Assembly (NCBI RefSeq): GCF_030063415.1
Contig: NZ_JASITA010000013.1
Location: 1 to 64,000, forward strand
Source: Streptomyces sp. H27-C3
GTDB lineage: Bacteria > Actinomycetota > Actinomycetes > Streptomycetales > Streptomycetaceae
Length of the DNA: 64,000 bases
Direction: 5' to 3'
Part shown: positions 50,395-62,682 of the stretch, in pieces
Layout: each line of letters begins with the position of its first letter
Numbering within the stretch: the first letter of the stretch is position 1
Position numbers and translations under genes: made by a program
Notes under the pieces: generated by a model
The model's database searches: none
Told to the model about the DNA's origin: nothing
The model's input: only the letters and a program-made list of their open reading frames with translations

Positions 50395-52524
50395 CTACTT
50401 CGACGTACTGACGCCCGCTTCGGATTCCACTTCCACGCCCCCGGCCGACGCGGGCGATGAGGTCGACGCGCCCCCGTCCGCCTCCGCCCTGCTCTCCGGC
50501 ACCGACGGGACGGCCAGGGCGGACGACACAACCGCCGTCCCCTCCCCCGACACATTCGTCATCTTCTCCGCCTTCGCCAACTTCCGCGGACCGCACAGCA
50601 CGTACGTCAGGCCGAAGCCCGCTCCGACGACCGCCGCGCCGCCCACCGCGTCCAGCACCCAGTGGTTGGCCGTGCCGACGATCGCGCCGATCGTGAACAG
50701 CGGGTGCAGCAGGCCCAGGAGTCTCATCCACAGCTTGGGCGCGACCATGAGCACCGTCAGGCCGCACCACAGGGACCAGCCGAAGTGCAGCGAGGGCATC
50801 GCCGCGTACTGGTTGGTGAGTTCCGTCATCAGCCCGTAGTCGGGCTTGGCGAAGTCCTGCGGCCCGTGCACCGTGTCGACGAAGCCGAGGCCCTCCATCA
50901 GGCGCGGTGGTGCGAGCGGGTAGAACCAGAAGCCGACCAGCGCGAGTACGGTCGCGAAGCCGAGTGAGCTGCGGGCCCAGCGGTAGTCCGCGGGGCGCCG
51001 GATGTAGAGCGCGCCGAGGACCATCAGCGGCAGCACGAAGTGGAACGACGTGTAGTAGAAGTTGAAGAAGTCTTCCAGCCAGCCGTTGCGCACGACCAGC
51101 TGGTTGAACCAGTGCTCGATGTCGATGTGCAGGAACTGCTCCACCGAGAGGATGTGCCGGGCGTTCTCCTCGGCGGTGGGGCGGCCACTCGTGGCGGCGA
51201 GGCGCACATGCGAGTACGCGGAGTAGCCCACGCGGATCAGCAGCAGTTCGAGGAGCAGGTTCGGGCGGGAGAGCAGCCGACGCCAGACCGGCATCAGCGG
51301 CACCCGGCTCCACCGGGACGCCACCGGCTTCGCGTAGTCGGTGGTGATGGGCTGGAGCCAGTACGGGGAGGTCCGCGACGCGAAGGGCACCGCGCACGCG
51401 GCGACGAGCGCCACGACCAGGAGGGCGTTCTCGCGGACCGGGTTCAGCACCGTCATGTTGGGCAGCAGCATCTCGCCCGGCAGCGTCATCACCAGGACGA
51501 CCGCCGCGGGCCACACCATCCGGTCCGAGGCCCGCTTTCCCACCCGGCCGACGACCGCGAGCAGCACCCACAGCAGCTGGTGCTGCCAGGCGGTCGGTGA
51601 GACGGCGACCGCCACGCAGCCGGTGATCGCGACGGCGAGCAGCAACTGCCCGTCCTTCGCGTAGCGCACGGCGCGCCGCAGGCCGAGGACGACGACGGCC
51701 AGGCCGAGCAGCAGGAACAGCCCGATCTCCAGCGGACCTTCCAGACCGAGGCGCAGCAGCGCGCCGTGCAGCGACTGGTTGGCGAGGCTGTCGGGGCGCG
51801 CGCCGAGTCCGGCGCCCGCCACGTGGTGCACCCAGTATGTCCAGGAGTCCTGCGGCAGCGCGGCCCAGGTCAGTGCCGAGCAGGCGGCGAACGTCAGGCC
51901 CGAGGTGAGGGACGCGCGTCTGCGTCCGGTCAGCCACAGCAGGGGCGCGAACAGCAGCATGGTGGGCTGGAGGGCGGCGGCGATGCCGATGAGGATGCCG
52001 GAGCTGCGTTCGCCGCGCGCCTGGAAACAGCCCAGGAGGACGAACAGCACCGGGATGATGCTGGTCTGGCCGAGGTGGAGCGTGTTGCGCACGGGCAGCG
52101 ACAGCATCAGCAGGCTGATCGCGACGGGCGCCGCCAGCAGCGCCGTACGCCGCGACACGGTCCCCGGCAGCGCGCGGGCGGCCACGACGCCGAGGACGGC
52201 GACGAGCAGCAGCGTTCCGAAGGTCCAGGCGACGCCGAGGTTCTGCTCGGCGGAGCGGGCCAGTGGCTTCAGGACAAGCCCCGCGAAGGGCGTACCGGTG
52301 AAGCGGTCGGAGTCGTAGAGCGAGCCCACCACATGCAGCACGCCCCGCTCACCGATCCACGTCTCCAGGTCGGTCAGGCGCTCGCCGGGCGGGGTCCGCA
52401 GCACTGTCGCGATCTGCCGTACGGCCAGGATCGCCACGACCGCCCACAGCGCGACCCTTGCCGCCCCGACCCTGCTCCCCATGCCGAGCATTCCGCCCGG
52501 TCCGCCCTGCTCCGCATTCGCCAC
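50395..52524 (-). CDS. Bifunctional GT87 glycosyltransferase / PAP2 phosphatase membrane protein
   Basis: 709 residues. The N-terminal part (about 1-420) is a multi-helix GT87-type membrane glycosyltransferase, a polyprenyl-phosphomannose-dependent class in actinobacteria. The C-terminal part (about 450-660) is a PAP2/inositolphosphotransferase-like domain with AMPSLHFGWSLW and GTANHWVLDAVGGA carrying the two histidines and aspartate. A serine/valine/alanine tail follows. The fusion suggests coupled sugar transfer and removal of a lipid phosphate outside the membrane. GTG 52524 is preceded by GGGAGGGG; inner ATGs at about 12 and 15 codons are alternatives. Confidence 0.85.
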   Translation of the reverse strand: MANAEQGGPGGMLGMGSRVGAARVALWAVVAILAVRQIATVLRTPPGERLTDLETWIGERGVLHVVGSLYDSDRFTGTPFAGLVLKPLARSAEQNLGVAWTFGTLLLVAVLGVVAARALPGTVSRRTALLAAPVAISLLMLSLPVRNTLHLGQTSIIPVLFVLLGCFQARGERSSGILIGIAAALQPTMLLFAPLLWLTGRRRASLTSGLTFAACSALTWAALPQDSWTYWVHHVAGAGLGARPDSLANQSLHGALLRLGLEGPLEIGLFLLLGLAVVVLGLRRAVRYAKDGQLLLAVAITGCVAVAVSPTAWQHQLLWVLLAVVGRVGKRASDRMVWPAAVVLVMTLPGEMLLPNMTVLNPVRENALLVVALVAACAVPFASRTSPYWLQPITTDYAKPVASRWSRVPLMPVWRRLLSRPNLLLELLLIRVGYSAYSHVRLAATSGRPTAEENARHILSVEQFLHIDIEHWFNQLVVRNGWLEDFFNFYYTSFHFVLPLMVLGALYIRRPADYRWARSSLGFATVLALVGFWFYPLAPPRLMEGLGFVDTVHGPQDFAKPDYGLMTELTNQYAAMPSLHFGWSLWCGLTVLMVAPKLWMRLLGLLHPLFTIGAIVGTANHWVLDAVGGAAVVGAGFGLTYVLCGPRKLAKAEKMTNVSGEGTAVVSSALAVPSVPESRAEADGGASTSSPASAGGVEVESEAGVSTSK

Positions 52525-52807
52525 GTCGCGCTGCCCCTCCCACCCTTGCCTGCACCATTCGAATGGTGCGTAGAGCCTCGCACTGCCCTGTGCGCAAGAC
52601 GCAGGCAACCCCCACTTCGCCTGACTGTCATCCAGTTTTGTCCGAAGGACGATGGTGCATCGCGATCCGTTCCGCCATGGCGCCGCGACATGGATCACAA
52701 AGGGGGCGCCCGGACGGCCCCGCGAGGGTGCCGGAACCGCGCACCCGGCCGCACCGTCCGAGATCTTGCGGAGGCACAACGCCACGGCACGGCGGAGGGA
52801 CACGGGG
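52525..52807. other. Intergenic region
   Basis: About 280 bases between divergent genes. CACCATTCGAATGGTG at 52553-52568 is a perfect 16-bp palindrome and a candidate operator for either gene; nothing else is recognised. Confidence 0.5.
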
Positions 52808-53061
52808 ATGGCGGGGGGGGCGCCAGGGACGACGGGGACAGGGACGAGAACCGGGCCGCGGGAGACTCCGCGCCACCGGGCGCTGCTGGTCGCCCTGCTG
52901 CTCATGGCCCTGCAGCTCGGCTCGCTCCGCGTACCGGTGTGGCTGCTGACCTTCGGCGGTCCGCTGCTGGTGCTCGCGGTGGGCGCGCTGCTGGTCGTAC
53001 GGGCCCGGGGCGCCCGGTCACTCCCCCGCCGCCGGTGTACGTGCCGCCGGCACTGGCCTGA
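52808..53061 (+). pseudogene. Small two-helix membrane protein, probably frameshifted near its end
   Basis: From ATG 52808 the frame gives a charged start and two membrane segments (ALLVALLLMALQLGSL; WLLTFGGPLLVLAVGALLVV). After RARGARS it becomes Arg/Cys-rich, without a stop, while the neighbouring frame reads PPPPVYVPPALA and stops at 53061, a typical tail for such actinobacterial proteins. A one-base change near 53020-53030 is likely. Unchanged, the frame runs on into the monooxygenase gene at 53102. Function unknown. Confidence 0.5.
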
Positions 53062-53101
53062 CGCCGGCCGGAGCCCGGGAGGCGTACGGCAGGATGGGGG
53101 C

Positions 53102-53440
53102 ATGAGCGTCGTAAAGATCAACGTACTGACCGTCCCCGCCGAGCAGCGCGAGATCCTGGAGAAGCGCTTCGCCTCGCGCGCCGGGTCCGTGGAGAACTCC
53201 GACGGCTTCGAGTGGTTCGAGCTGTTGCGCCCCGTCGAGGGGACCGAGCAGTACCTCGTCTACACCCGGTGGGCCGACGAGGCGTCCTTCCAGGCATGGA
53301 TGGAGGGCTCGATGAAGACCGCCCACCAGGGCGGTCAGGGCAGCGGCGAAGGCGGCGAGCGTCCCAAGCCCGCCGCCTCCGGATCCACGCTGTGGTCCTT
53401 CGATGTGGTCCAGCAGGCCGCCCCGAAGAAGGATGTCTGA
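53102..53440 (+). CDS. Antibiotic biosynthesis monooxygenase (ABM) domain protein
   Basis: 112 residues of ferredoxin-like ABM fold: VVKINVLTVPAEQREILEKRF, then NSDGFEWFELLRPVEG, YLVYTRWADEASFQAWMEG. The NxxFxxW-like pattern resembles heme-degrading IsdG/HmoB members, but a polyketide-modifying or general role cannot be excluded. ATG 53102; the ribosome site is weak and overlaps the preceding frame. In-frame with the membrane protein upstream. Confidence 0.8.
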   Translation: MSVVKINVLTVPAEQREILEKRFASRAGSVENSDGFEWFELLRPVEGTEQYLVYTRWADEASFQAWMEGSMKTAHQGGQGSGEGGERPKPAASGSTLWSFDVVQQAAPKKDV

Positions 53441-53482
53441 GGGCTCAGGCCCGTACATCCACTCACCACAGCAGGTCTTCAC

Positions 53483-54169
53483 TCACAGCTGCAGAAGTCG
53501 ATCCGTCAACTCCCGGTACGTGCGCAGCGCGACCCGCAGCTCCTCCGTCTCGGCCTGGCGGCCCTCGTCCGCCCAGGTCGTGCGCAGGGTGCGGCGCCGC
53601 TCGGCGAGCGTGTCGGTGAGCTGACGGGCGGTCTCCTCCAGGAGGCTGTCGGCCTCTTCGACCGAGCGGCGCGGGCCGTCCACGAAGGTGTTGACCGTCT
53701 GCTGCAGCCGCAGGCCGATCTTCTCGCGCTCGCCCTGCGGGAGCAGCCGGCCGATGGTTGACTCCGTACCTGCGGCGGGCGACCGGTCGGGCTGGTGCGA
53801 CTCGGTCGGCCGGTGCGACTCGCTCGGTCGGTGAGCCCGGTCGGGCTCACCGACCGAGCGGCCGGGCGCGGCTGAGGGCGCACCGTCCTGGCCCTGCGGC
53901 CCCCGTCCGGCGTCCGGCACCGGGACCTTGGGCCTCAACCCGGCGTCCCGTCCAGGACCTTCAGGCTTCAGTCCGTCGCCTCGCTCCCCGGGCCTCAGCC
54001 CGGAGCCCTGCTGCTCATCGGGCCTGAGCTCGGCGCCCTGGCCCTCCTGTCCGACCCCGGTGCCCCGGCCCTGGCCGGAAGACCTGGGCACTGCGCCCTG
54101 CCCGTCCGGCCTCGGCGGCGTCTGGGGCTGCGACTTCGGGTCGTTCTCTCGTTCCGCTTCGTACCTCAT
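53483..54169 (-). CDS. Hypothetical protein with a disordered N terminus and helical C-terminal domain
   Basis: 228 residues. The first 130 are rich in Gly, Pro, Gln, Arg and Glu with repeated PDG/LRP-type units; the C-terminal 90 (TVNTFVDGPRRSVEEADSLL, then TEELRVALRTYRELTDRLL) are helical. That domain resembles the middle of the next protein (QFVDSPQRAVAEADKLLARL), so the two are paralogous in part. Its ATG overlaps the upstream stop by one base (TGATG). Function unknown. Confidence 0.72.
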   Translation of the reverse strand: MRYEAERENDPKSQPQTPPRPDGQGAVPRSSGQGRGTGVGQEGQGAELRPDEQQGSGLRPGERGDGLKPEGPGRDAGLRPKVPVPDAGRGPQGQDGAPSAAPGRSVGEPDRAHRPSESHRPTESHQPDRSPAAGTESTIGRLLPQGEREKIGLRLQQTVNTFVDGPRRSVEEADSLLEETARQLTDTLAERRRTLRTTWADEGRQAETEELRVALRTYRELTDRLLQL

Positions 54170-54831
54170 CAGGCACCACTACCCTTCGCGTGATCGCTCC
54201 GGCTCGGGGACCACTTGGCACCACTGCGTCCGGTGCCTCCCTTGTGGTCCTTGCCGTCTTCGGTGTGCTGCGGACGGTGCTGGCCGCTGTCGGCCGGCTT
54301 GGCGGTGACCAGAACCTCGAAGAGCTCACGCGCCTCGATCATCGCTTCACGCATCTGTTCCGTGCTGTTCTCGCCGTGCGCCGCACGGTGGACCTTGCGG
54401 TAGCCGTTGACCTGCGCCGCGTGGTGCACGGACAGCGCGGAGAACTGCTCGTCGTACTGCGTGCCGTCCGGGAAGCCCCGGTCGGCCGCCAGCCGGGCCA
54501 GCAGCTTGTCGGCCTCGGCCACGGCGCGCTGCGGGGAGTCGACGAACTGCTCCTGCGCGCCGGCCCAGTGGGCGACGTACTGTTCACGCGTCTCGGCGGT
54601 CAGCGGCCGGAGTTCGAGCGAGCCGTGGCGCTTCACGCGCTCACCGAGCTCGCGATCCGCCGCCTTGGTGTCACCGTCGTGGCGGGCCACGACCCTGTCG
54701 TACTCGGGACCGAACCGGCGCTTCAGCCCGCGCCCACCACCGGCACCGGCCTTGCCTCGTCCGACGATGACGACGGCGGCTACGACAAGGACGACCACCG
54801 CGATCAGGGCGATGATCCAGACTGTGGACAT
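54169..54831 (-). CDS. Single-pass membrane protein with helical domain
   Basis: 220 residues: N-terminal anchor (VWIIALIAVVVLVVAAVVIV), a basic linker (GLKRRFGPEYDRVV), then a conserved helical domain with LGERVKRHGSLELRPLTAET and QFVDSPQRAVAEADKLLARL, FPDGTQYDEQFSALSVHHA, and a Lys/Asp/His-rich tail. Common as a hypothetical secreted or membrane protein in Streptomyces. First of a two-gene unit with the partial paralogue downstream. Confidence 0.78.
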   Translation of the reverse strand: MSTVWIIALIAVVVLVVAAVVIVGRGKAGAGGGRGLKRRFGPEYDRVVARHDGDTKAADRELGERVKRHGSLELRPLTAETREQYVAHWAGAQEQFVDSPQRAVAEADKLLARLAADRGFPDGTQYDEQFSALSVHHAAQVNGYRKVHRAAHGENSTEQMREAMIEARELFEVLVTAKPADSGQHRPQHTEDGKDHKGGTGRSGAKWSPSRSDHAKGSGA

Positions 54832-54925
54832 GGCTGCCTTCCCGGTTGTCGGTTTTTCAAAGGCTTACGACTGTTCGAGTTGCCAGGAAACCGGTCGCCA
54901 AACAAGCCACGGTTCAGGTACAGAG

Positions 54926-55408
54926 ATGACCATGAACTGGATCGTGTCCCCCGAGCGCTTCGACACCCCTGAGGCGACCGCGCTGCGCCGCGATTACTAC
55001 GGCGAGGTCGCGGGCCGGTACTGGGAGCGTCCCGCGACCGCCCAGGAGATCGACGACGGCCTGACCGACGACGGGGTCGAACTGCTCGCGCCGCCCACCG
55101 GACTGTTCCTCCTGGGCCGCGCCGACGGGGTGGCGGCCGGCTGCATCGGAGTGCGTGTGCTGGACGCGGACACCGCCGAGCTGACGCGCGTGTACGTATG
55201 CCCCGCGTTCCGTGGCAAGGGCGGCGCCGGTCTGCTGATGACCGTCGCCGAGGAGGCGGCCCGCGGCTTCGGAGTCGAGCGGATCCGTCTCGACACCCGC
55301 GACGACCTGGTGGAGGCGCGTGCGCTGTATGCCAGGCACGGCTTCCTGGAAGTCCCGGCGTTCAACAACGGGCCGTACGCCGAGCACTGGTTCGCCAAGG
55401 AGCTGTAA
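54926..55408 (+). CDS. GNAT-family N-acetyltransferase
   Basis: 160 residues. Motif A is LTRVYVCPAFRGKGGAGLLM, with the acetyl-CoA pyrophosphate loop RGKGGAG; RIRLDTRDDLVEARALYARHGF is the typical motif B. Acetylates an unknown small molecule or protein. ATG 54926, with a second ATG two codons later. Between two divergent units. Confidence 0.85.
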   Translation: MTMNWIVSPERFDTPEATALRRDYYGEVAGRYWERPATAQEIDDGLTDDGVELLAPPTGLFLLGRADGVAAGCIGVRVLDADTAELTRVYVCPAFRGKGGAGLLMTVAEEAARGFGVERIRLDTRDDLVEARALYARHGFLEVPAFNNGPYAEHWFAKEL

Positions 55409-55441
55409 CCGGCGGGACGGTTCGGCGCGCCCGGTCAGGAG

Positions 55442-58787
<3,346 letters not shown>

Positions 58788-58852
58788 GCGCGGGTCCGGA
58801 CCGTCCCAACGGGCTATGGATTCGTACGGGGCCTGCGGAGGACCGTGGGCGG

Positions 58853-59038
58853 ATGACGAAGAGTTGGCTGTTTCTGGCCCTGCCCCTGGTGATTCCGCTG
58901 CTCCTGATCTTCCGGCTGCTCCGCCGCCGCACAGGAGGCGGGTCCGGACCCGGCGGGCCGCCGTCCGCGGGGACGCGGGAGCCGCGACGCCCGAAGCCCT
59001 CTCCGCCCGCCGCCACGGAGGCTCTGGCGGTGCCCTGA
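58853..59038 (+). CDS. Small membrane protein
   Basis: 61 residues: one N-terminal membrane helix (LFLALPLVIPLLLIFRLL), an RRR stop-transfer and a Gly/Pro/Ser/Arg-rich tail. Follows the peptidoglycan-binding protein by 65 bases on the same strand and ends before a strong terminator, which favours a real gene; the ribosome site is modest. Confidence 0.5.
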   Translation: MTKSWLFLALPLVIPLLLIFRLLRRRTGGGSGPGGPPSAGTREPRRPKPSPPAATEALAVP

Positions 59039-59086
59039 GGGGGCGGGGTGGCGCGCGGCCGACGTATTTTGTATCCTCAAGGAACA

Positions 59087-59132
59087 AAGTGGCCTCCGCC
59101 CGTACTCCCTGACCGGCGGGCGGAGGCCACTT
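59087..59132. terminator. Strong terminator hairpin
   Basis: A perfect 16-bp stem (59087-59102 with 59117-59132) followed by a T-rich run, between the small membrane protein and the HAD gene. Confidence 0.82.
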
Positions 59133-59164
59133 GTCTCTCTTTCTCCCCGCTCTGGAGTACGCCG

Positions 59165-59827
59165 ATGCCGGCCACCACCGTCCTGACCGCCCGCGCCCTC
59201 CTGCTCGACATGGACGGCACGCTCGTCAATTCGGACGCGGTGGTCGAGCGCGTCTGGCGCCGCTGGGCCGAGGAGCACGGCCTGGTCCCCGAAGAGGCAC
59301 TCAAAATCGTGCACGGCCGCCAGGGCTACGCGACGATGGCAGTCCTGCTGCCGGAGCGCCCCGTCGAACAGAACTACGCGGACAACCGCACGCTGCTCAC
59401 CGAGGAGACCGCCGATGTCGAAGGCGTCGTAGCGATCCCCGGCGCCCCCGCCTTCCTGGCCGCGCTGGCCGCCCTCCCGCATGCCCTGGTCACCTCGGCC
59501 GACGAGGCGCTGGCGCAGGCCCGGATGGCCGCAGCCGCCCTGCCCATGCCCGACACCCGGGTCACCGCGGAGCTCGTCGGAGCCAGCAAGCCGGACCCGG
59601 AGGGCTTCCTCAAGGGCGCGGCCGAACTGGGCTTCGCGCCGGCCGACTGCATCGTCTTCGAGGACTCGGAGGCGGGCATCACGGCCGGCCGGGCCGCCGG
59701 CATGCGCGTGGTGGGCGTGGGCCCGCGCGCGGGTGCGCACAGCCCCACCGCGCACGTCGCGGACCTGACCGGTATCAGCGTCGTACCGACCGCGGACGGC
59801 GCGCTGGAGCTTCACATCTCGCACTGA
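59165..59827 (+). CDS. HAD-superfamily sugar phosphatase-like hydrolase
   Basis: 220 residues with all four HAD motifs: LLLDMDGTLVNSD (nucleophile and acid Asp), HALVTSADEA (Thr/Ser), ASKPDPEGF (Lys) and CIVFEDSEAGITAG (metal Asp). The cap region suggests a beta-phosphoglucomutase/2-deoxyglucose- or glycerol-phosphate phosphatase type. GGAG at 59153 supports ATG 59165. Cytoplasmic; substrate unknown. Confidence 0.88.
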   Translation: MPATTVLTARALLLDMDGTLVNSDAVVERVWRRWAEEHGLVPEEALKIVHGRQGYATMAVLLPERPVEQNYADNRTLLTEETADVEGVVAIPGAPAFLAALAALPHALVTSADEALAQARMAAAALPMPDTRVTAELVGASKPDPEGFLKGAAELGFAPADCIVFEDSEAGITAGRAAGMRVVGVGPRAGAHSPTAHVADLTGISVVPTADGALELHISH

Positions 59828-59849
59828 GAGCCATGAAACGACCACCGCT

Positions 59850-59884
59850 GCGGGCCCGCATCGCACACCGCGACGCGGGCCCGT
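59850..59884. terminator. Hairpin between convergent genes
   Basis: GCGGGCCCGCATCGC pairs with the GCGACGCGGGCCCG arm ending at 59884; lies between the HAD and GDT1-type genes. Confidence 0.6.
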
Positions 59885-59900
59885 CGCCGTCGGCCCGCGA

Positions 59901-60482
59901 TCAGCCCGCGATCGCCTCGAACAGGCTGAACGCCGCGAGCGCCAGCATCAGCGCCGCCGCCACCTTGGTGATCAGGCTCAGCGGTACGTACTTCATCAGC
60001 GTGCGACCCCCCAGGATGCCGATGCCCGCGACCGCCCACAGCGCGAGCACCGCGCCGAGACCCACGGAGACCGGGTCGTCGTACCGCGCGGCCAGGGTCG
60101 CCGTCATGATTTGGGTGAGGTCGCCGAACTCCGCGACCAGGATGAGCATGAATCCCGCGCCGGACACCTTCCAGAAGGACTGGTCCGCGGGGGCCTTGAC
60201 CTGTTCCTCGCCGTCGTCCTTCTTCAGCAGCAGTACAGCCGCGCCCGCGAGGAACAGGACACCCACGACACCCTGTACGAGCCGGTGCGGGAGCAGGGTC
60301 AGCACGCTGCCCGCGGCGATGGCGAGGCCCACATGGACGGCGAAGGCGGCCGCGACGCCCACGAAGACGTAACTGGCGCGGTAGCGGGTGCCGAGCATCA
60401 GGCCGGCGAGGGCGGTCTTGTCGGGGAGTTCGGCGAGAAAGACGGTGCCGAAGACGATCGCCATGATGGTGAAGCTGATCAC
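59901..60482 (-). CDS. TMEM165/GDT1-family cation transporter
   Basis: 193 residues, six membrane helices in two halves. Each half carries the family motif ExGDK(T/S)-like: FLAELPDKTAL in the first and LVAEFGDLTQI in the second (the Gly of the first motif is replaced by Pro). Members export manganese or calcium. GTG 60482. No yybP-ykoY manganese riboswitch was recognisable upstream. Convergent with the HAD gene. Confidence 0.88.
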   Translation of the reverse strand: MISFTIMAIVFGTVFLAELPDKTALAGLMLGTRYRASYVFVGVAAAFAVHVGLAIAAGSVLTLLPHRLVQGVVGVLFLAGAAVLLLKKDDGEEQVKAPADQSFWKVSGAGFMLILVAEFGDLTQIMTATLAARYDDPVSVGLGAVLALWAVAGIGILGGRTLMKYVPLSLITKVAAALMLALAAFSLFEAIAG

Positions 60483-60805
60483 GAAAGGGGGTTCCTCAAT
60501 CGGTCGGGCTGCCCGTACCGAAAGGACCTGGGTGGTTCAGGGGTCACTTCGGCACGACAGCGTTCATGGAACAACACTGTGGCCGAAGGTCTCGCTGGAG
60601 GACCGTGAAAACAGTCCCCCTCCGGGCGCCGGCTGAGGCGAGCTCAGCAGTATGTCGACGGTCCGGCGAAGAGCTACTCCCCTTCTGCTCGGTACACGAT
60701 ACGCGACGCCCGCACCCGCCCGCCAGGCCGAAGGTCCCTACCGGCGGCCCACACACCCGCCCGTCGGGGCCGGAGGTCCCGGCACGCGACACCCCCGCCC
60801 GACCG
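60483..60805. other. Intergenic region, nothing recognised
   Basis: 323 bases between two minus-strand genes. Short open frames exist but none has a convincing start or coding bias, and I see no riboswitch or repeat. Confidence 0.5.
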
Positions 60806-61621
60806 TCAGGGCGCCACGCCTCGGTAGAGCCGTCCGCGCGCCACCAGCTCCAGGACCACCGCGACCGCCACCGCCTGCACCGCGAGCAGCGCCACCAGCA
60901 CGAAGAGCTGCACCACCCCCGCCAGCAGCGGTGAGGCGCCGCCGAGCAGCATGCCGACGAACGCACCCGGCAGCGTGACCAGACCCACCGTCCTGGTCTG
61001 GTCGAGCCCCGGCAGCAGCGCGTCGGACGCCGCAGGGCGGGCCACCTCCAGCCGGGCCTCGCGGTCCAGCAGCCCGAGCGCCATGCCCGCCTCCACCTCC
61101 CCGCGCCGCAGCGCGAGCTCGTCGAGGGCTCGCCGACCGCCCAGCACCGACGCGGTGAGCGCACCGCCGATGAGGATGCCGGTGACCGGGACCAGCGTGA
61201 TGCCGACGGCCGGGACGAGCCCGGTGAGCAGGAGCGCCGCGACGACGGGGGCGACGCCCGCGCCGATCGGCAGGGCCGCCCACCACCAGGACCCGTTGTC
61301 GGTGATACGACGACCAGCGGTGCGCACGGCCACCGCGTACATCAGCGCGAGAAAGGCGAGCAGCAGCCAGCCGGAGCGTGCGACCCAGCCGATGAGGAGC
61401 GCCACGGCGGCGAGTTGGAGCGCGGCGCGTACCCCAGCGGTGGCGACCGCGCGGCCCTGGCCCCGACCGCCGTCCCCGGAGAGGCGCGCGTAGGAGACGA
61501 CGGTCACCGCGACCGCGAGCAGCACGGCGAGGACGGCCCCGAGCGTGGCGTTGGCGGGCAGCAGCGTCTGGGCCGCCGCCCAGTCGGGCGGCCGGGATGC
61601 GGGATCAGCCGGTACGGGCAC
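60806..61621 (-). CDS. FetB-like ABC transporter permease (UPF0014)
   Basis: 271 residues with about seven membrane helices and the conserved cytoplasmic block ELALRRGEVEAGMALGL followed by DALLPGLDQTRTVGLVTLPG, diagnostic of the FetB group of iron-related permeases. The ATPase partner FetA is not adjacent. GTG at 61621 gives a short cytoplasmic start. Proposed role is iron or metal homeostasis export. Confidence 0.87.
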   Translation of the reverse strand: MPVPADPASRPPDWAAAQTLLPANATLGAVLAVLLAVAVTVVSYARLSGDGGRGQGRAVATAGVRAALQLAAVALLIGWVARSGWLLLAFLALMYAVAVRTAGRRITDNGSWWWAALPIGAGVAPVVAALLLTGLVPAVGITLVPVTGILIGGALTASVLGGRRALDELALRRGEVEAGMALGLLDREARLEVARPAASDALLPGLDQTRTVGLVTLPGAFVGMLLGGASPLLAGVVQLFVLVALLAVQAVAVAVVLELVARGRLYRGVAP

Positions 61622-61658
61622 GGCGCAACCCTAGGCCGATGGTGGCCGGGTCCGGGCG

Positions 61659-61720
61659 GACGCGCGGCCGACCCGAGGTGGTGAAGCGCGGCCGACCCGG
61701 TTCGACGCGCGGCCAACACC
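61659..61720. repeat. Three short direct repeats GCGCGGCCGACCC
   Basis: Units begin at 61659, 61685 and 61704, the last with two changes. They lie between the divergent FetB-like permease and HNH nuclease genes and could be regulatory or slippage products. Confidence 0.7.
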
Positions 61721-61885
61721 GGCCCCGTGGAGGAAAGGTGCCGGATCGTCAGAACGCTTGTCGTGACGTGCACATGTCGTCACCCTGTTACCTGGCGCCC
61801 ACCCCCAGGCAACCTGGCGCCGACACGATGGCCGGGCCCCCACGGGCGGTACGGCCAAGCCACCCCCCACATCAAGGGAGTTCGC

Positions 61886-62530
61886 ATGTCAGGTGTCTAC
61901 GCGCGTCGAATAGCCGTCCTCACCGCGTCCGCCGCACTCGCCGGCACGAGCGTCCTGCTCACCGCCCCCACCGCCCAGGCGGCCCCGCCGACCCCGGTCA
62001 GCGCTGCCACCGCCCGCACCTACCTCGGCCAGCTGACGGAACAGGCCGAGGGCTCGTCCACCGGCTACAGCCGGGAGAAGTTCCCGCACTGGAGCACCCA
62101 GTCCGGGGCCTGCAACACCCGTGAGGTCGTACTCAAGCGCGACGGTACGAACGTCCAGCAGGACGCCGCCTGCGCCGCGGTCAGTGGCACGTGGTACTCC
62201 GAGTACGACGGAGCCACCTGGAGCGCCGCCTCCGACGTCGACATCGACCACATGGTCCCGCTCGCCGAGGCCTGGCGCTCGGGCGCCAGCGGCTGGACGA
62301 CCGCCCAGCGGCAGTCCTTCGCCAACGACCTGTCCCAGCCGCAGCTGATCGCCGTCACCGACAACGTCAATCAGAGCAAGAGCGACCAGGACCCGGCGGA
62401 GTGGCTGCCGCCGCGCACCGCCTACCGCTGCGTGTACGCCCGGATGTGGGTGGACGTGAAGCACCACTGGAAGCTGACGGTGAACGCCGCGGAGAAGACC
62501 GCCCTGCAGGGCGTCCTCAACAACTGCTGA
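61886..62530 (+). CDS. Secreted HNH endonuclease-family protein (DUF1524/GmrSD type)
   Basis: 214 residues: signal peptide (RRIAVLTASAALAGTSVLLT, cleavage after AQA), then a nuclease domain with VDIDHMVPLAEAW containing the catalytic His, and LIAVTDNVNQSKSDQDPAEW. Cysteines CNTR, AACAA, RCVYA and the terminal NNC may form disulfides. Extracellular DNases of this type recycle nucleotides. AAGGGAG precedes ATG 61886. Confidence 0.9.
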   Translation: MSGVYARRIAVLTASAALAGTSVLLTAPTAQAAPPTPVSAATARTYLGQLTEQAEGSSTGYSREKFPHWSTQSGACNTREVVLKRDGTNVQQDAACAAVSGTWYSEYDGATWSAASDVDIDHMVPLAEAWRSGASGWTTAQRQSFANDLSQPQLIAVTDNVNQSKSDQDPAEWLPPRTAYRCVYARMWVDVKHHWKLTVNAAEKTALQGVLNNC

Positions 62531-62682
62531 GACCCGCCGGGGACGGCTGGGCCCTCCGGGAACATCTGCGCGAAATCTCCCGGAACCTCATAGAACCTCC
62601 CGGGCGGAACCTCCCCACCCTCCTCCGTCGTTCCGTACCGTACGGGGCGTGCCCGACCGGGGCACGACGGAGGAGGGCACAC

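Noticed and set aside
60483..60805. Possible manganese (yybP-ykoY) riboswitch before the GDT1-type gene
   Set aside because: No convincing match to the conserved loops on the minus strand.
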